Below are positions 6,118 through 12,281 of a stretch of DNA of 12,281 nt, one piece after another. The stretch comes from Salinibacterium sp. (GTDB taxonomy: Bacteria; Actinomycetota; Actinomycetes; Actinomycetales; Microbacteriaceae): the NCBI GenBank assembly GCA_025352485.1, contig JANXTJ010000265.1, forward strand, positions 1-12,281, written 5' to 3'. The notes beneath the pieces were generated by a model. That model was given only the letters and a program-made list of their open reading frames with translations, ran no database searches and had not been told where the DNA came from. The first letter of the stretch is position 1. Each line of letters opens with the position of its first letter. Made by a program: the position numbers and the translations under genes.

Positions 6118-8154
6118 TTACGGGCGTGACTCCAGCAGGCTAAAGCAGTGGTCGCCGATGATGAGACTCGGGGATTCTGGGTCAAGCGCCAGCGCGGGAT
6201 CGCTAGAGACGACGAGCTCCCAAGCGCTGCCCGGAGCCTCGGGGATCGTGACCTCTACGCCGTTCCCGGCCGCGTTCAGCAACAGCGCAAAGGCCGAGGC
6301 GCCGTCATGCTCGAAGACGAAGACGACACTGCGGATGTCGGGGTTGTGCCAATCTTCGTCGGCAAACTCTCCGCCGCCCGCCTGCAGGACGGTGACGGTG
6401 TGCTGCCCTTCGCCCGGCGCGCTGCGGAACCAGGTCGGGCGAAGCGCCGGGTTTGCTCGGCGTACCGCGATCAGTGCGGCTGTGAAATCGAGCAACCCCC
6501 GATCGACGGTCGCCCAATCGAACCAGGAGATTTCGTCGTCCTGGCAATACGCGTTGTTGTTGCCGCGCTGGGTGCGACCGAGTTCGTCACCGCCCAGAAT
6601 CATGGGCACTCCGGCCGAGAGCAGCACGGAGGCGAGGAGGTTGCGTTGTTGGCGACTCCGGAAGGCGACGATCCCTTCGTCATCGGTGGGCCCTTCGATG
6701 CCGCCGTTGGCCGAGCGGTTGTCGCTTTCGCCATCCTGATTATCTTCGCCGTTGGCCTCATTGTGTTTCTCGGCGTAGGAGACGAGGTCGGCGAGGGTTA
6801 ACCCGTCGTGGGCGGTGATGAAGTTGACGCTCGAGAGGGGGGAGCGCCGGTCGGCCTCGTAGACGTCGGGGCTGCCCAGGATGCGCTTCGTGAGAGTTCC
6901 GAGCACCTGATCGTCGCCGTTCCAGAAGTCACGGACGTCGTCGCGAAACTTGCCATTCCACTCGGACCAGTCGGCGGGGAAACCGCCGACCTGATAGCCG
7001 GCGGTGTCCCACGGTTCCGCGATCATTTTCACGGGAGCGAGCACCGGGTCTTGGTGCACCAGCGTCAGAAATGCGCTGTGCAACTCGGCCGAGCCAATTT
7101 GCCGGGTGAGGGTGGTCGCGAGATCGAACCGGAATCCATCGACATGCATCTCGGTGACCCAGTAGCGCAGAGAATCCATGATCAGCCCGAGCGCGGCCGG
7201 GTGCCCGACGTTGAAGCTATTCCCGGTGCCCGTGGTGTCAAAGTAGGAGGCGCGGTCGTCGTCGACGAGCCGATAGTACGAGGCGTTGTCGATGCCTTTG
7301 AACGACAGGGTTGGGCCGAGGTGATTGCCTTCGGCGGTGTGGTTGAAGACCACGTCCATGATTACTTCGAGGCCCGCGGCGTGCAGGGCTTTCACCATGT
7401 TTTTGAATTCGTTGACCTGCCCGCCACCCTCTCCGTCGGAGCTGTAATCTCCGTGGGGCGCGAAAAAGCCGATGCTGTTGTAACCCCAATAGTTGCGCAG
7501 GCCCTTCTCCTGAAGGTGGCTGTCGTGCACGAACTGATGCACCGGCAGCAGTTCGACGGCGGTAACGCCGAGGTCGGTCAAGTGTTTGATGGCAGCGGGA
7601 TGAGCGAGGCCCGCATAGCTGCCGCGGATTTCCTCGGGAACGTCGGGATGCAGTTGGGTGAACCCCTTCACGTGAACCTCGTAAATAACGGTCTCCGCGA
7701 GCGGGGTCGCCGGGCCGACATCTCCGGCCCAGTCGAACGTGGGATCGACGACGACGCTGCGCGGCGTGAATGGGGCGGAATCGCTGTCATCCAGCCGGGC
7801 CGGATCGCCCTGGTCGTGCGCAAAAACCTCCTGCCCCCAGGTGTACTGGCCTTCGACCGCTCGCGCATATGGGTCGAGCAGCAGCTTGTTCGGGTTGTGG
7901 CGCAGGCCGTTGGCCGGGTCCCATGCCCCGGCGACGCGGATTCCGTAGCGGGTGCCCGGGGCGACATTCGTCACGGTGCCATGGAAGACGTGCCCGGTGC
8001 GCTCGGCCAGAGTGGTGCGGGTCTCGCCGCTCTCGTCGCTCTCGTCGAAGGTGCAGAAATCGACCGAATCGGCCGTCTCTGAGTAAATCGCGAAATTGGC
8101 GCCGTCGGCGGTGAGGGTGAGGCCGAGCGGGTACGGGCGCGAGATCGGGTTCAT
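6118..8154 (-). CDS. glgX: Glycogen debranching enzyme GlgX (GH13 isoamylase type)
   Basis: This enzyme hydrolyses alpha-1,6 branch linkages of glycogen limit dextrins in the cytoplasm. It has 678 residues, a normal GlgX length. An N-terminal CBM48/isoamylase beta-sandwich (about 5-145; RPYPLGLTLTADGANFAIYS) precedes the GH13 barrel. Barrel landmarks are region I DVVFNH (267-272), the nucleophile Asp344 in DGFRFD, acid/base Glu380 in IAEPWD, and Asp450 in FITAHDG. The NEANGEDNQDGESDNRS stretch (465-481) and GGDELGRTQRGNNNAYCQD are hallmarks of GlgX/TreX-type debranchers. A C-terminal beta domain closes the protein. The ATG at 8154 has no Shine-Dalgarno but lies 6 nt after TAAAAT, consistent with a leaderless mRNA. 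No other glycogen gene is in the window; the neighbours are functionally unrelated. Confidence 0.97.
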   Translation of the reverse strand: MNPISRPYPLGLTLTADGANFAIYSETADSVDFCTFDESDESGETRTTLAERTGHVFHGTVTNVAPGTRYGIRVAGAWDPANGLRHNPNKLLLDPYARAVEGQYTWGQEVFAHDQGDPARLDDSDSAPFTPRSVVVDPTFDWAGDVGPATPLAETVIYEVHVKGFTQLHPDVPEEIRGSYAGLAHPAAIKHLTDLGVTAVELLPVHQFVHDSHLQEKGLRNYWGYNSIGFFAPHGDYSSDGEGGGQVNEFKNMVKALHAAGLEVIMDVVFNHTAEGNHLGPTLSFKGIDNASYYRLVDDDRASYFDTTGTGNSFNVGHPAALGLIMDSLRYWVTEMHVDGFRFDLATTLTRQIGSAELHSAFLTLVHQDPVLAPVKMIAEPWDTAGYQVGGFPADWSEWNGKFRDDVRDFWNGDDQVLGTLTKRILGSPDVYEADRRSPLSSVNFITAHDGLTLADLVSYAEKHNEANGEDNQDGESDNRSANGGIEGPTDDEGIVAFRSRQQRNLLASVLLSAGVPMILGGDELGRTQRGNNNAYCQDDEISWFDWATVDRGLLDFTAALIAVRRANPALRPTWFRSAPGEGQHTVTVLQAGGGEFADEDWHNPDIRSVVFVFEHDGASAFALLLNAAGNGVEVTIPEAPGSAWELVVSSDPALALDPESPSLIIGDHCFSLLESRP

Positions 8155-8160
8155 GCGCCG

Positions 8161-8166
8161 ATTTTA
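8161..8166 (-). promoter_or_regulatory. -10 box of a putative leaderless glgX promoter
   Basis: TAAAAT on the minus strand (complement of 8161-8166) fits TAnnnT. Six bases, CGGCGC, separate it from the glgX ATG, so transcription would begin at or next to the A of the start codon. This agrees with the missing ribosome-binding site. A -35 match is poor (TTGGGT on the minus strand, complement of 8186-8191, 19 bp upstream). Confidence 0.55.
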
Positions 8167-8170
8167 TGAG

Positions 8171-8190
8171 TGGGTCGCGGCGCCGACCCA
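8171..8190. promoter_or_regulatory. Perfect 7+7 inverted repeat, candidate operator
   Basis: TGGGTCG (8171-8177) and CGACCCA (8184-8190) form a perfect inverted repeat around a 6-bp centre, CGGCGC. For glgX it occupies the interval between the -10 box and the expected -35 position, where a bound dimer would block RNA polymerase. A further CGACCC half-site occurs at 8241-8246, just upstream of the divergent gene's -10. No candidate regulator gene lies beside it. Confidence 0.45.
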
Positions 8191-8253
8191 ACTGTCTCCA
8201 GACCCTTGACATCATGCCAAAATCAGGGTGTTCCCGGGGCCGACCCGGGGAGC

Positions 8254-8259
8254 TAGCCT
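8254..8259 (+). promoter_or_regulatory. -10 box of a putative leaderless promoter for the PLP enzyme gene
   Basis: TAGCCT at 8254-8259 fits TAnnnT and is followed by exactly 6 bases before the GTG at 8266. The start codon has no Shine-Dalgarno. The spacing equals that of the divergent glgX promoter. Directly upstream, CCCGGGG occurs twice (8233-8239 and 8244-8250). A consensus -35, TTGACA (8206-8211), is 42 bp away and too far to pair with this box. Confidence 0.5.
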
Positions 8260-8265
8260 GAGCGG

Positions 8266-9420
8266 GTGGAGAACCTGCTCGGCCCATGGGCCAAATCATT
8301 CCCGTCGGCGAGCTGGGGGATGTCGGCGGCAGAGTTTTTGGGCACAGCACCCCGCCTCTCGGCTTTCGCTACCCCGCTGCTGACGATCGATGCGTCGGCT
8401 ACGGCACACAACGTCGACCTGATGGCAAAGTGGCTCGCCTCACGCGGCCTCGAGATCGCGCCGCACGGGAAGACAACCATGGCTCCGCAGTTGTGGCGGC
8501 AGCTGCTCGACGCCGGCGCATGGGGGATCACCCTCGCGACCGGGTGGCAGGTGCAGCTCGCGCGCTCGTTCGGCATCCGACGGATTCTTCTGGCCAACGA
8601 ACTCATTGACCCGGTGGCACTGCGCTGGCTGGGTAAGGAACTGGCCGACCCCGCCTTCGACTTCGCCTGCTGGGTCGACAGCGTGGAGGCGGTCGAGCTC
8701 ATGCGCACCGGACTGGTGGGGGCCGCACGCCCCGTCGACGTGATCGTCGAACTCGGTTCGGCACGCACGGGCGCGCGCACGGTTCAGGCTGCGTTGGCCG
8801 TTGCGGCGGCGGTGGAGGCCGCACCAGAGCTGCGTCTCGCCGGCGTGGGCGGCTATGAGGGCTCGATCGGGCACGATCGCAGCCCGGCAGTGATCGAGGC
8901 GATCCAGCGTTACCTCGCCGACATCGTGAGCGTGCATGACGCGATCCACTGGGGTCAAAAACCACTGGTGACCGCGGGAGGCAGCGCGTACTTCGAACTC
9001 GTGGCCGAGGGGCTTGCTCCGCTAGCGGGTTCGGCGACGGTGGTCGTGCGCTCCGGTGCCTACCAAATCCATGACGAGGGATTCTACGCGGGCATCACTC
9101 CGCTGGCGGGCTTTCGCTGCGCCATGCACGGCTGGGCGCGAGTGGTCTCCACGCCAGAGCAGGGGCTCGCGATTCTCGACGGGGGCAAGCGCGACTTCCC
9201 CTACGACGAGGGTATGCCGTCGACCGAGTTTGGGCCGATTGAGAAGCTCAACGACCAACATGCCTACCTGCGCGGTGGCGGCGTCGACGTGGGGCAGGTG
9301 CTTCGACTCGGGCTGTCGCACCCGTGCACCGCCTTTGATAAGTGGCGGATCATCCCGGTCGTGGATGACGCCGACGCCGACGACCCCGCTGTCGTCGACC
9401 TCATCCAGACCTACTTCTGA
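8266..9420 (+). CDS. PLP-dependent D-serine dehydratase / D-threonine aldolase-like enzyme (DSD1 family)
   Basis: This is a fold-type III (alanine-racemase-like barrel) PLP enzyme of 384 residues acting on D-amino acids. The PLP lysine is Lys69 in APHGKTTMAPQL. The C-terminal beta domain ends with SHPCTAFDKW, whose His352 and Cys354 are the metal-ligand pair known in D-serine dehydratases of this family. GGSAYFE and GVGGYEGSIGH are phosphate-binding and barrel motifs. Members deaminate D-serine or D-3-hydroxyaspartate, or cleave D-threonine; which reaction applies here is not readable. The GTG at 8266 lies 6 nt after TAGCCT with no ribosome site, so a leaderless transcript is likely. It stands alone, divergent from glgX and convergent with the ethanolamine-type permease. 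No D-amino acid transporter or racemase is adjacent. Confidence 0.93.
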   Translation: MENLLGPWAKSFPSASWGMSAAEFLGTAPRLSAFATPLLTIDASATAHNVDLMAKWLASRGLEIAPHGKTTMAPQLWRQLLDAGAWGITLATGWQVQLARSFGIRRILLANELIDPVALRWLGKELADPAFDFACWVDSVEAVELMRTGLVGAARPVDVIVELGSARTGARTVQAALAVAAAVEAAPELRLAGVGGYEGSIGHDRSPAVIEAIQRYLADIVSVHDAIHWGQKPLVTAGGSAYFELVAEGLAPLAGSATVVVRSGAYQIHDEGFYAGITPLAGFRCAMHGWARVVSTPEQGLAILDGGKRDFPYDEGMPSTEFGPIEKLNDQHAYLRGGGVDVGQVLRLGLSHPCTAFDKWRIIPVVDDADADDPAVVDLIQTYF

Positions 9421-9437
9421 GAAGAGGACGACGACGG

Positions 9438-9500
9438 GGCGGGCGGGATGACCAATGGCCTCCGCCCGCCGGCATGAACCGGCGAACGAAGGCCATCGGG
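9438..9500. terminator. Nested hairpins between convergent genes
   Basis: The 94-nt gap between two convergent stops is almost all inverted repeat. GGCGGGCGG (9438-9446) pairs with CCGCCCGCC (9462-9470). CGCCGG (9467-9472) pairs with CCGGCG (9479-9484) around a 6-nt loop. CCAATGGCCT (9452-9461) pairs with AGGCCATCGG (9490-9499), with one G-T wobble. The first stem competes with the other two, so alternative folds are possible. A run of seven T lies at 9519-9525 for plus-strand transcripts, but it is about 20 nt past the stem. A bidirectional terminator is the simplest reading. Confidence 0.6.
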
Positions 9501-9514
9501 CCGGGCTCGTTACC

Positions 9515-11065
9515 CTAGTTTTTTTCCGTGGGGGTCGTGGGTGCCGCGGAATCACCGAAGACCTCCGACTCCATAGCGTCGTACCCCTCTGACTGCGGGT
9601 CACGGTGCAGCCCGCCGCTCATGGCGTACTCCTCCTCGGGGGAGAGCACGAGCCGCTTGCGGCCGTACAGCGCGAAGATCACCAGCATCAGGATGTACAC
9701 CACCGCGATCGCCGCGATTGCGGGGCGAGCCGGCTCGTTGATGAAGAACCCGATGAAGATCAGCAGCGAGAGAATCCCCGCGATGACGGCTCCGGGAACA
9801 CCCCACGGGCTGAGGTAGGGGCGTTTCGCGTTGGGGAACTTCCGACGCAGCAGAACGAACGAGATCATCTGCAAGATGTAGGCGATTACCGCACCCCAGA
9901 CCGCAATGTTGAGCACAATCGCGCCGGCTGTTCCGGTCGCGCCGCCGAGGGCATCAACCAGCACGAGGGCGACGAAACCGATCGCAGCGCCGACCAGCAG
10001 GGCAACCCACGGGGTTTGACGCTTACCGGTGAGAGACAAGAACTTGGGGTAATAGCCGGCTCGCGAGAGCGAGTACATGTTGCGCCCGTAAGCGAACATG
10101 ATTCCCTGTAGCGACGCCAGCAGTCCAACCAGCGCGAACAGTGCGAGCACTGCTGCGGCCTGGTCGCCAACGATCGCCCTGAACCCATCGAGCAGCGGCT
10201 CGCCCGATGGAGCGATGGCGCCGGCCCCGACGATGCCGGTGTTCAGGAACAGCACCAGCAGTCCGGTGACAATCAGCGTGGTGCGGGCAACCAGCCCGGC
10301 GCGCGGGATGTCGCGGGAGGGGTTGTGCGACTCCTCCGCCGCCAGCGGCAGCTCCTCGATACCCAGGAAAAACCACATGGCAAAGGGAAGCGCGAAGAGG
10401 ATCGGAACCACACCGTGCGGCAGGAATGCGGTCTGGCCGGCATCCGGAGCGATGTCGAACAACTTGTCGACACTGAACAATCCCGAGGTGATTGCCATCA
10501 CCGAGAACACCAGCAGGATGGCGATAGAGATAACCGAGACCACAACGGCGAACTTGAACGAGATGGCAGCTCCGGCGGAGTTCAGCGTAATGAACACCGC
10601 GTAGAGGACGATCCACCACATCCAGGCTGGCATCGAAAAGTGGAGAAGTTCGGTCGTGATGCTATTGGCGTACCCGGCCGAGAAGTAGACGATCACCGCA
10701 GTAGTGGCGACATACTCGATAGTTTCGGCGAGGCCGGTGACGAAGCCGCCCCACGGCCCCATGGCTGCTCTGGCAAACGAGTATGCGCCGCCCGTGTGCG
10801 GCATGGCGGATGACATCTCGCCGATGCTGAACATCATTCCGTAGTACATGACGATGAGAATGAGGAACGCGATAAACATTCCGCCGAAGCCGGCATAGCC
10901 GATCCCGTAGTTCCAGCCGGAGAAGTCGCCGGAGACGACCGCGGCGACGGCCAGGCCCCAGAGCCCGATTACGCCGGCGGAGCGCTTCAGGCTCCGCTTC
11001 TCGAAATATCCGGGATCCGCTCTGGTGTAAGTCACACCGGACACGCTTGTCTTGTTCTCGGCCAT
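9515..11065 (-). CDS. Ethanolamine permease-like APC transporter
   Basis: This is an integral membrane transporter of 516 residues in the APC superfamily. Its signatures are those of the ethanolamine transporter group: SGDFSGWNYG in helix 1 (45-54), SIGEMSSAMPHTGGAYSF (80-97), GLAETIEY (111-118), and PFAMWFFLGIEELPLAAEE (227-245). About 12 hydrophobic segments follow a polar N-terminus. The last 55 or so residues are hydrophilic and acidic. The ATG has GGAGG 4 nt upstream. It diverges from a glutamine-synthetase-family ligase gene 173 nt away, a pairing that fits import of ethanolamine and its gamma-glutamylation. Other small amines remain possible. The gene ends with an A7 run in its last codons. 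Confidence 0.9.
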   Translation of the reverse strand: MAENKTSVSGVTYTRADPGYFEKRSLKRSAGVIGLWGLAVAAVVSGDFSGWNYGIGYAGFGGMFIAFLILIVMYYGMMFSIGEMSSAMPHTGGAYSFARAAMGPWGGFVTGLAETIEYVATTAVIVYFSAGYANSITTELLHFSMPAWMWWIVLYAVFITLNSAGAAISFKFAVVVSVISIAILLVFSVMAITSGLFSVDKLFDIAPDAGQTAFLPHGVVPILFALPFAMWFFLGIEELPLAAEESHNPSRDIPRAGLVARTTLIVTGLLVLFLNTGIVGAGAIAPSGEPLLDGFRAIVGDQAAAVLALFALVGLLASLQGIMFAYGRNMYSLSRAGYYPKFLSLTGKRQTPWVALLVGAAIGFVALVLVDALGGATGTAGAIVLNIAVWGAVIAYILQMISFVLLRRKFPNAKRPYLSPWGVPGAVIAGILSLLIFIGFFINEPARPAIAAIAVVYILMLVIFALYGRKRLVLSPEEEYAMSGGLHRDPQSEGYDAMESEVFGDSAAPTTPTEKN

Positions 11066-11085
11066 CTTTCCTCCGCATGTCGGGC

Positions 11086-11103
11086 GCAGGCCTCGTTGCC
11101 TGC
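11086..11103. repeat. Inverted repeat in the permease leader
   Basis: GCAGGC (11086-11091) and GCCTGC (11098-11103) form a perfect 6-bp stem with a 6-nt loop. The repeat lies 20 nt upstream of the permease ATG, next to its ribosome site at about 11070-11074. It could be a leader hairpin affecting translation or an operator. It is short and may be chance. Confidence 0.3.
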
Positions 11104-11197
11104 AGAATTCCCCTGAGTTTGCCGGTTATTGGTACCTCATGTCTACCTTTGGAGGAGAATTCGGCGCTACGGTGGGCGACAGTCAAGTCGTCCGACG

Positions 11198-11219
11198 TGG
11201 TCTAATGGTCGGATTGGTC
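11198..11219 (+). promoter_or_regulatory. Triple TGGTC direct repeat over the ligase promoter
   Basis: TGGTC occurs at 11198-11202, 11206-11210 and 11215-11219, starts 8 and 9 bp apart; the last two are AATGGTC and ATTGGTC. The repeats span TCTAAT (11201-11206), which matches the -10 consensus at five of six positions. GCGACA (11176-11181) may be a poor -35, 19 bp upstream. The position, over the -10 and start point and 20 bp before the ligase start codon, suits a repressor site. TGGTC is similar to GntR-type operator half-sites, but no regulator gene lies next to it here. Confidence 0.4.
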
Positions 11220-11238
11220 ATTCGCAAAGGAGCAAATG

Positions 11239-12281
11239 GTGGCATCGAGCACGGCGGCACGCACGGGAAATCTCACGATCGACGAGCTCAGAACCCTCGT
11301 GGATGCCAGGGAGATCGACACCGTCATCATCGCCTTCACCGACATGCAGGGTCGGTTGATCGGCAAGCGTGCCTCGGCCCGACTGTTCCTTGAGGAGCTC
11401 GCCGAGCACGGCGCGGAGTGCTGCAACTACCTGCTCGCCGTCGATGTCGAGAACAACACGGTCGCCGGTTATGCCATCAGTTCGTGGGAGCGCGGCTACG
11501 GCGACATGGCCATGATGCCCGACCTCGACACGCTTCGCCTCGTGCCGTGGCTCCCGGGAACCGCTCTCGTGACGGCCGATCTCACGTGGCTCGACGAGAC
11601 TCCCGTGAACCCCGACCCGCGCCAAGTGCTCAAGCGCCAGATCGCCCGCCTCGCCGAGAAGGGGCTCACCCCGTTCGTGGGAACCGAGCTCGAGTTCATC
11701 GTCTTCGAAGACAGCTATCGCGACGCGTGGAAGAAGAAGTACGACGGGCTTTACCCGGCGAGCGACTACAACATCGACTACGCGCTCATGGCGTCGAGCC
11801 GCATGGAGCCGCTCTTGCGCGACATCCGCAATGGCATGGATGGCGCGGGGATGTACTGCGAGGGCGTCAAGGGCGAGTGCAATCTCGGCCAACAAGAGAT
11901 CGCGTTCCGCTACACCGACGCGCTCGCCACGTGCGACAACCACTCGATCTACAAGAACGGCGCGAAAGAGATCGCCGATCAGCACGGCAAGTCGCTCACC
12001 TTCATGGCCAAGTTCAACGAGCGCGAAGGCAACTCGTGCCACATCCATCTCTCGGTCGTGGGCGAGGGTGGCGAGCCCGTCATGGCGGACAAGAACGGCA
12101 AGTACGGTTTCTCGAAGCTCATGGAGCACTGGATCGCTGGCCAGCTCAAGACCTTGCGCGAACTGACGCTTTTCTTCGCACCCAACATCAACTCGTATAA
12201 GCGCTACGTCGAGGGCAGTTTCGCTCCGACCGCCGTTGCCTGGGGACTCGACAACCGCACCTGCGCCTTGCGCGTGGTCGG
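11239..12281 (+). CDS. Glutamine synthetase-family ligase, probable gamma-glutamylamine synthetase (3' end outside window)
   Basis: This ATP-dependent ligase has the glutamine synthetase fold; the first 347 residues are present and roughly 100 C-terminal residues are missing at the window edge. A beta-grasp domain (about 15-105) is followed by the catalytic domain. Visible active-site positions are Glu150 and Glu152 (GTELEF), Glu213 and Glu220 (KGECNLGQQE), His268 and His270 (NSCHIHLS), NSYKR, and the substrate-side segment APTAVAWGLDNRTCALRVV. In actinobacteria such paralogues (GlnA3/GlnA4 type) glutamylate polyamines or ethanolamine rather than ammonia. The divergent ethanolamine-type permease favours ethanolamine, by inference. 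AAAGGAG (11226-11232) lies 6 nt before the GTG at 11239, the start chosen; the ATG at 11236 is only 3 nt from it and adds one residue. Confidence 0.92.
   Translation, partial: MASSTAARTGNLTIDELRTLVDAREIDTVIIAFTDMQGRLIGKRASARLFLEELAEHGAECCNYLLAVDVENNTVAGYAISSWERGYGDMAMMPDLDTLRLVPWLPGTALVTADLTWLDETPVNPDPRQVLKRQIARLAEKGLTPFVGTELEFIVFEDSYRDAWKKKYDGLYPASDYNIDYALMASSRMEPLLRDIRNGMDGAGMYCEGVKGECNLGQQEIAFRYTDALATCDNHSIYKNGAKEIADQHGKSLTFMAKFNEREGNSCHIHLSVVGEGGEPVMADKNGKYGFSKLMEHWIAGQLKTLRELTLFFAPNINSYKRYVEGSFAPTAVAWGLDNRTCALRVV

Noticed and set aside
6808..8082. 424-codon plus-strand ORF opposite glgX
   Set aside because: It is antisense to a GH13 gene with all catalytic motifs. Long opposite-strand frames are common in high-GC DNA, and the translation is composed of low-complexity Val/Gly/Arg/Glu without a recognisable domain.
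8206..8211. Perfect TTGACA on the plus strand
   Set aside because: No -10-like hexamer occurs 16-18 bp downstream, and the best -10 for the next gene is 42 bp away, so it is not counted as a -35.
11205..11235. ATG at 11205 as a possible ligase start
   Set aside because: It is out of frame with the ligase.
11218..12129. 303-codon minus-strand ORF opposite the glutamine-synthetase-family gene
   Set aside because: The plus-strand frame has clear ligase motifs throughout. The antisense translation is a repetitive Val/Ala/Leu/Arg shadow.
1..12281. Phage-defence, CRISPR, mobile-element or biosynthetic-cluster content
   Set aside because: No direct repeat arrays, transposase or integrase motifs, nuclease or helicase domains, or synthase modules appear in any frame; the genes are ordinary metabolic and transport families.

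Overview
The window is high-GC, gene-dense DNA with many GTG starts, small gene overlaps and start codons placed right after TAnnnT boxes. This fits an actinobacterium, and the protein set looks most like Microbacteriaceae; that placement is inference from style and family content, not from a marker gene. No tRNA, rRNA, IS element, CRISPR array or phage gene was seen. The longest stretch without a gene is about 230 bp, so there is no large non-coding gap. Most of the content is ordinary metabolic chromosome.

Region 1 (about 69-4423, minus strand) is a tightly packed four-gene operon. In transcription order it holds an M20-family amidohydrolase/deacylase, a GntR/FCD regulator, an alpha/beta hydrolase and an APC-superfamily permease. 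Every junction overlaps by 1 or 4 bases, and a 10-bp GC-rich hairpin follows the last stop. It reads as an uptake-and-hydrolysis pathway for a small amide- or ester-linked compound, with its own ligand-responsive regulator inside the operon. The substrate cannot be read from the sequence.

Region 2 (4424-6101, plus strand) starts at a divergent promoter region. It holds a small SRPBCC (polyketide-cyclase/START-fold) protein and a diacylglycerol-kinase-family lipid or sphingoid kinase.

Region 3 (6118-9420) is a divergent pair: glgX, a glycogen debranching enzyme, on the minus strand, and a PLP-dependent D-serine dehydratase/D-threonine aldolase-like enzyme on the plus strand. Both genes have a TAnnnT hexamer exactly 6 bases before the start codon and no Shine-Dalgarno sequence. 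This is the arrangement expected for leaderless transcripts. A perfect 7+7 inverted repeat sits beside the glgX -10 box.

Region 4 (9438-12281) begins with a hairpin-rich convergent terminator. It continues with an ethanolamine-permease-like APC transporter (minus) diverging from a glutamine-synthetase-family ligase (plus, cut by the window edge). Together they suggest uptake of ethanolamine, or a related amine, followed by gamma-glutamylation. This would be a route that does not need EutBC. Three TGGTC direct repeats lie in the divergent promoter region and are candidate operators.
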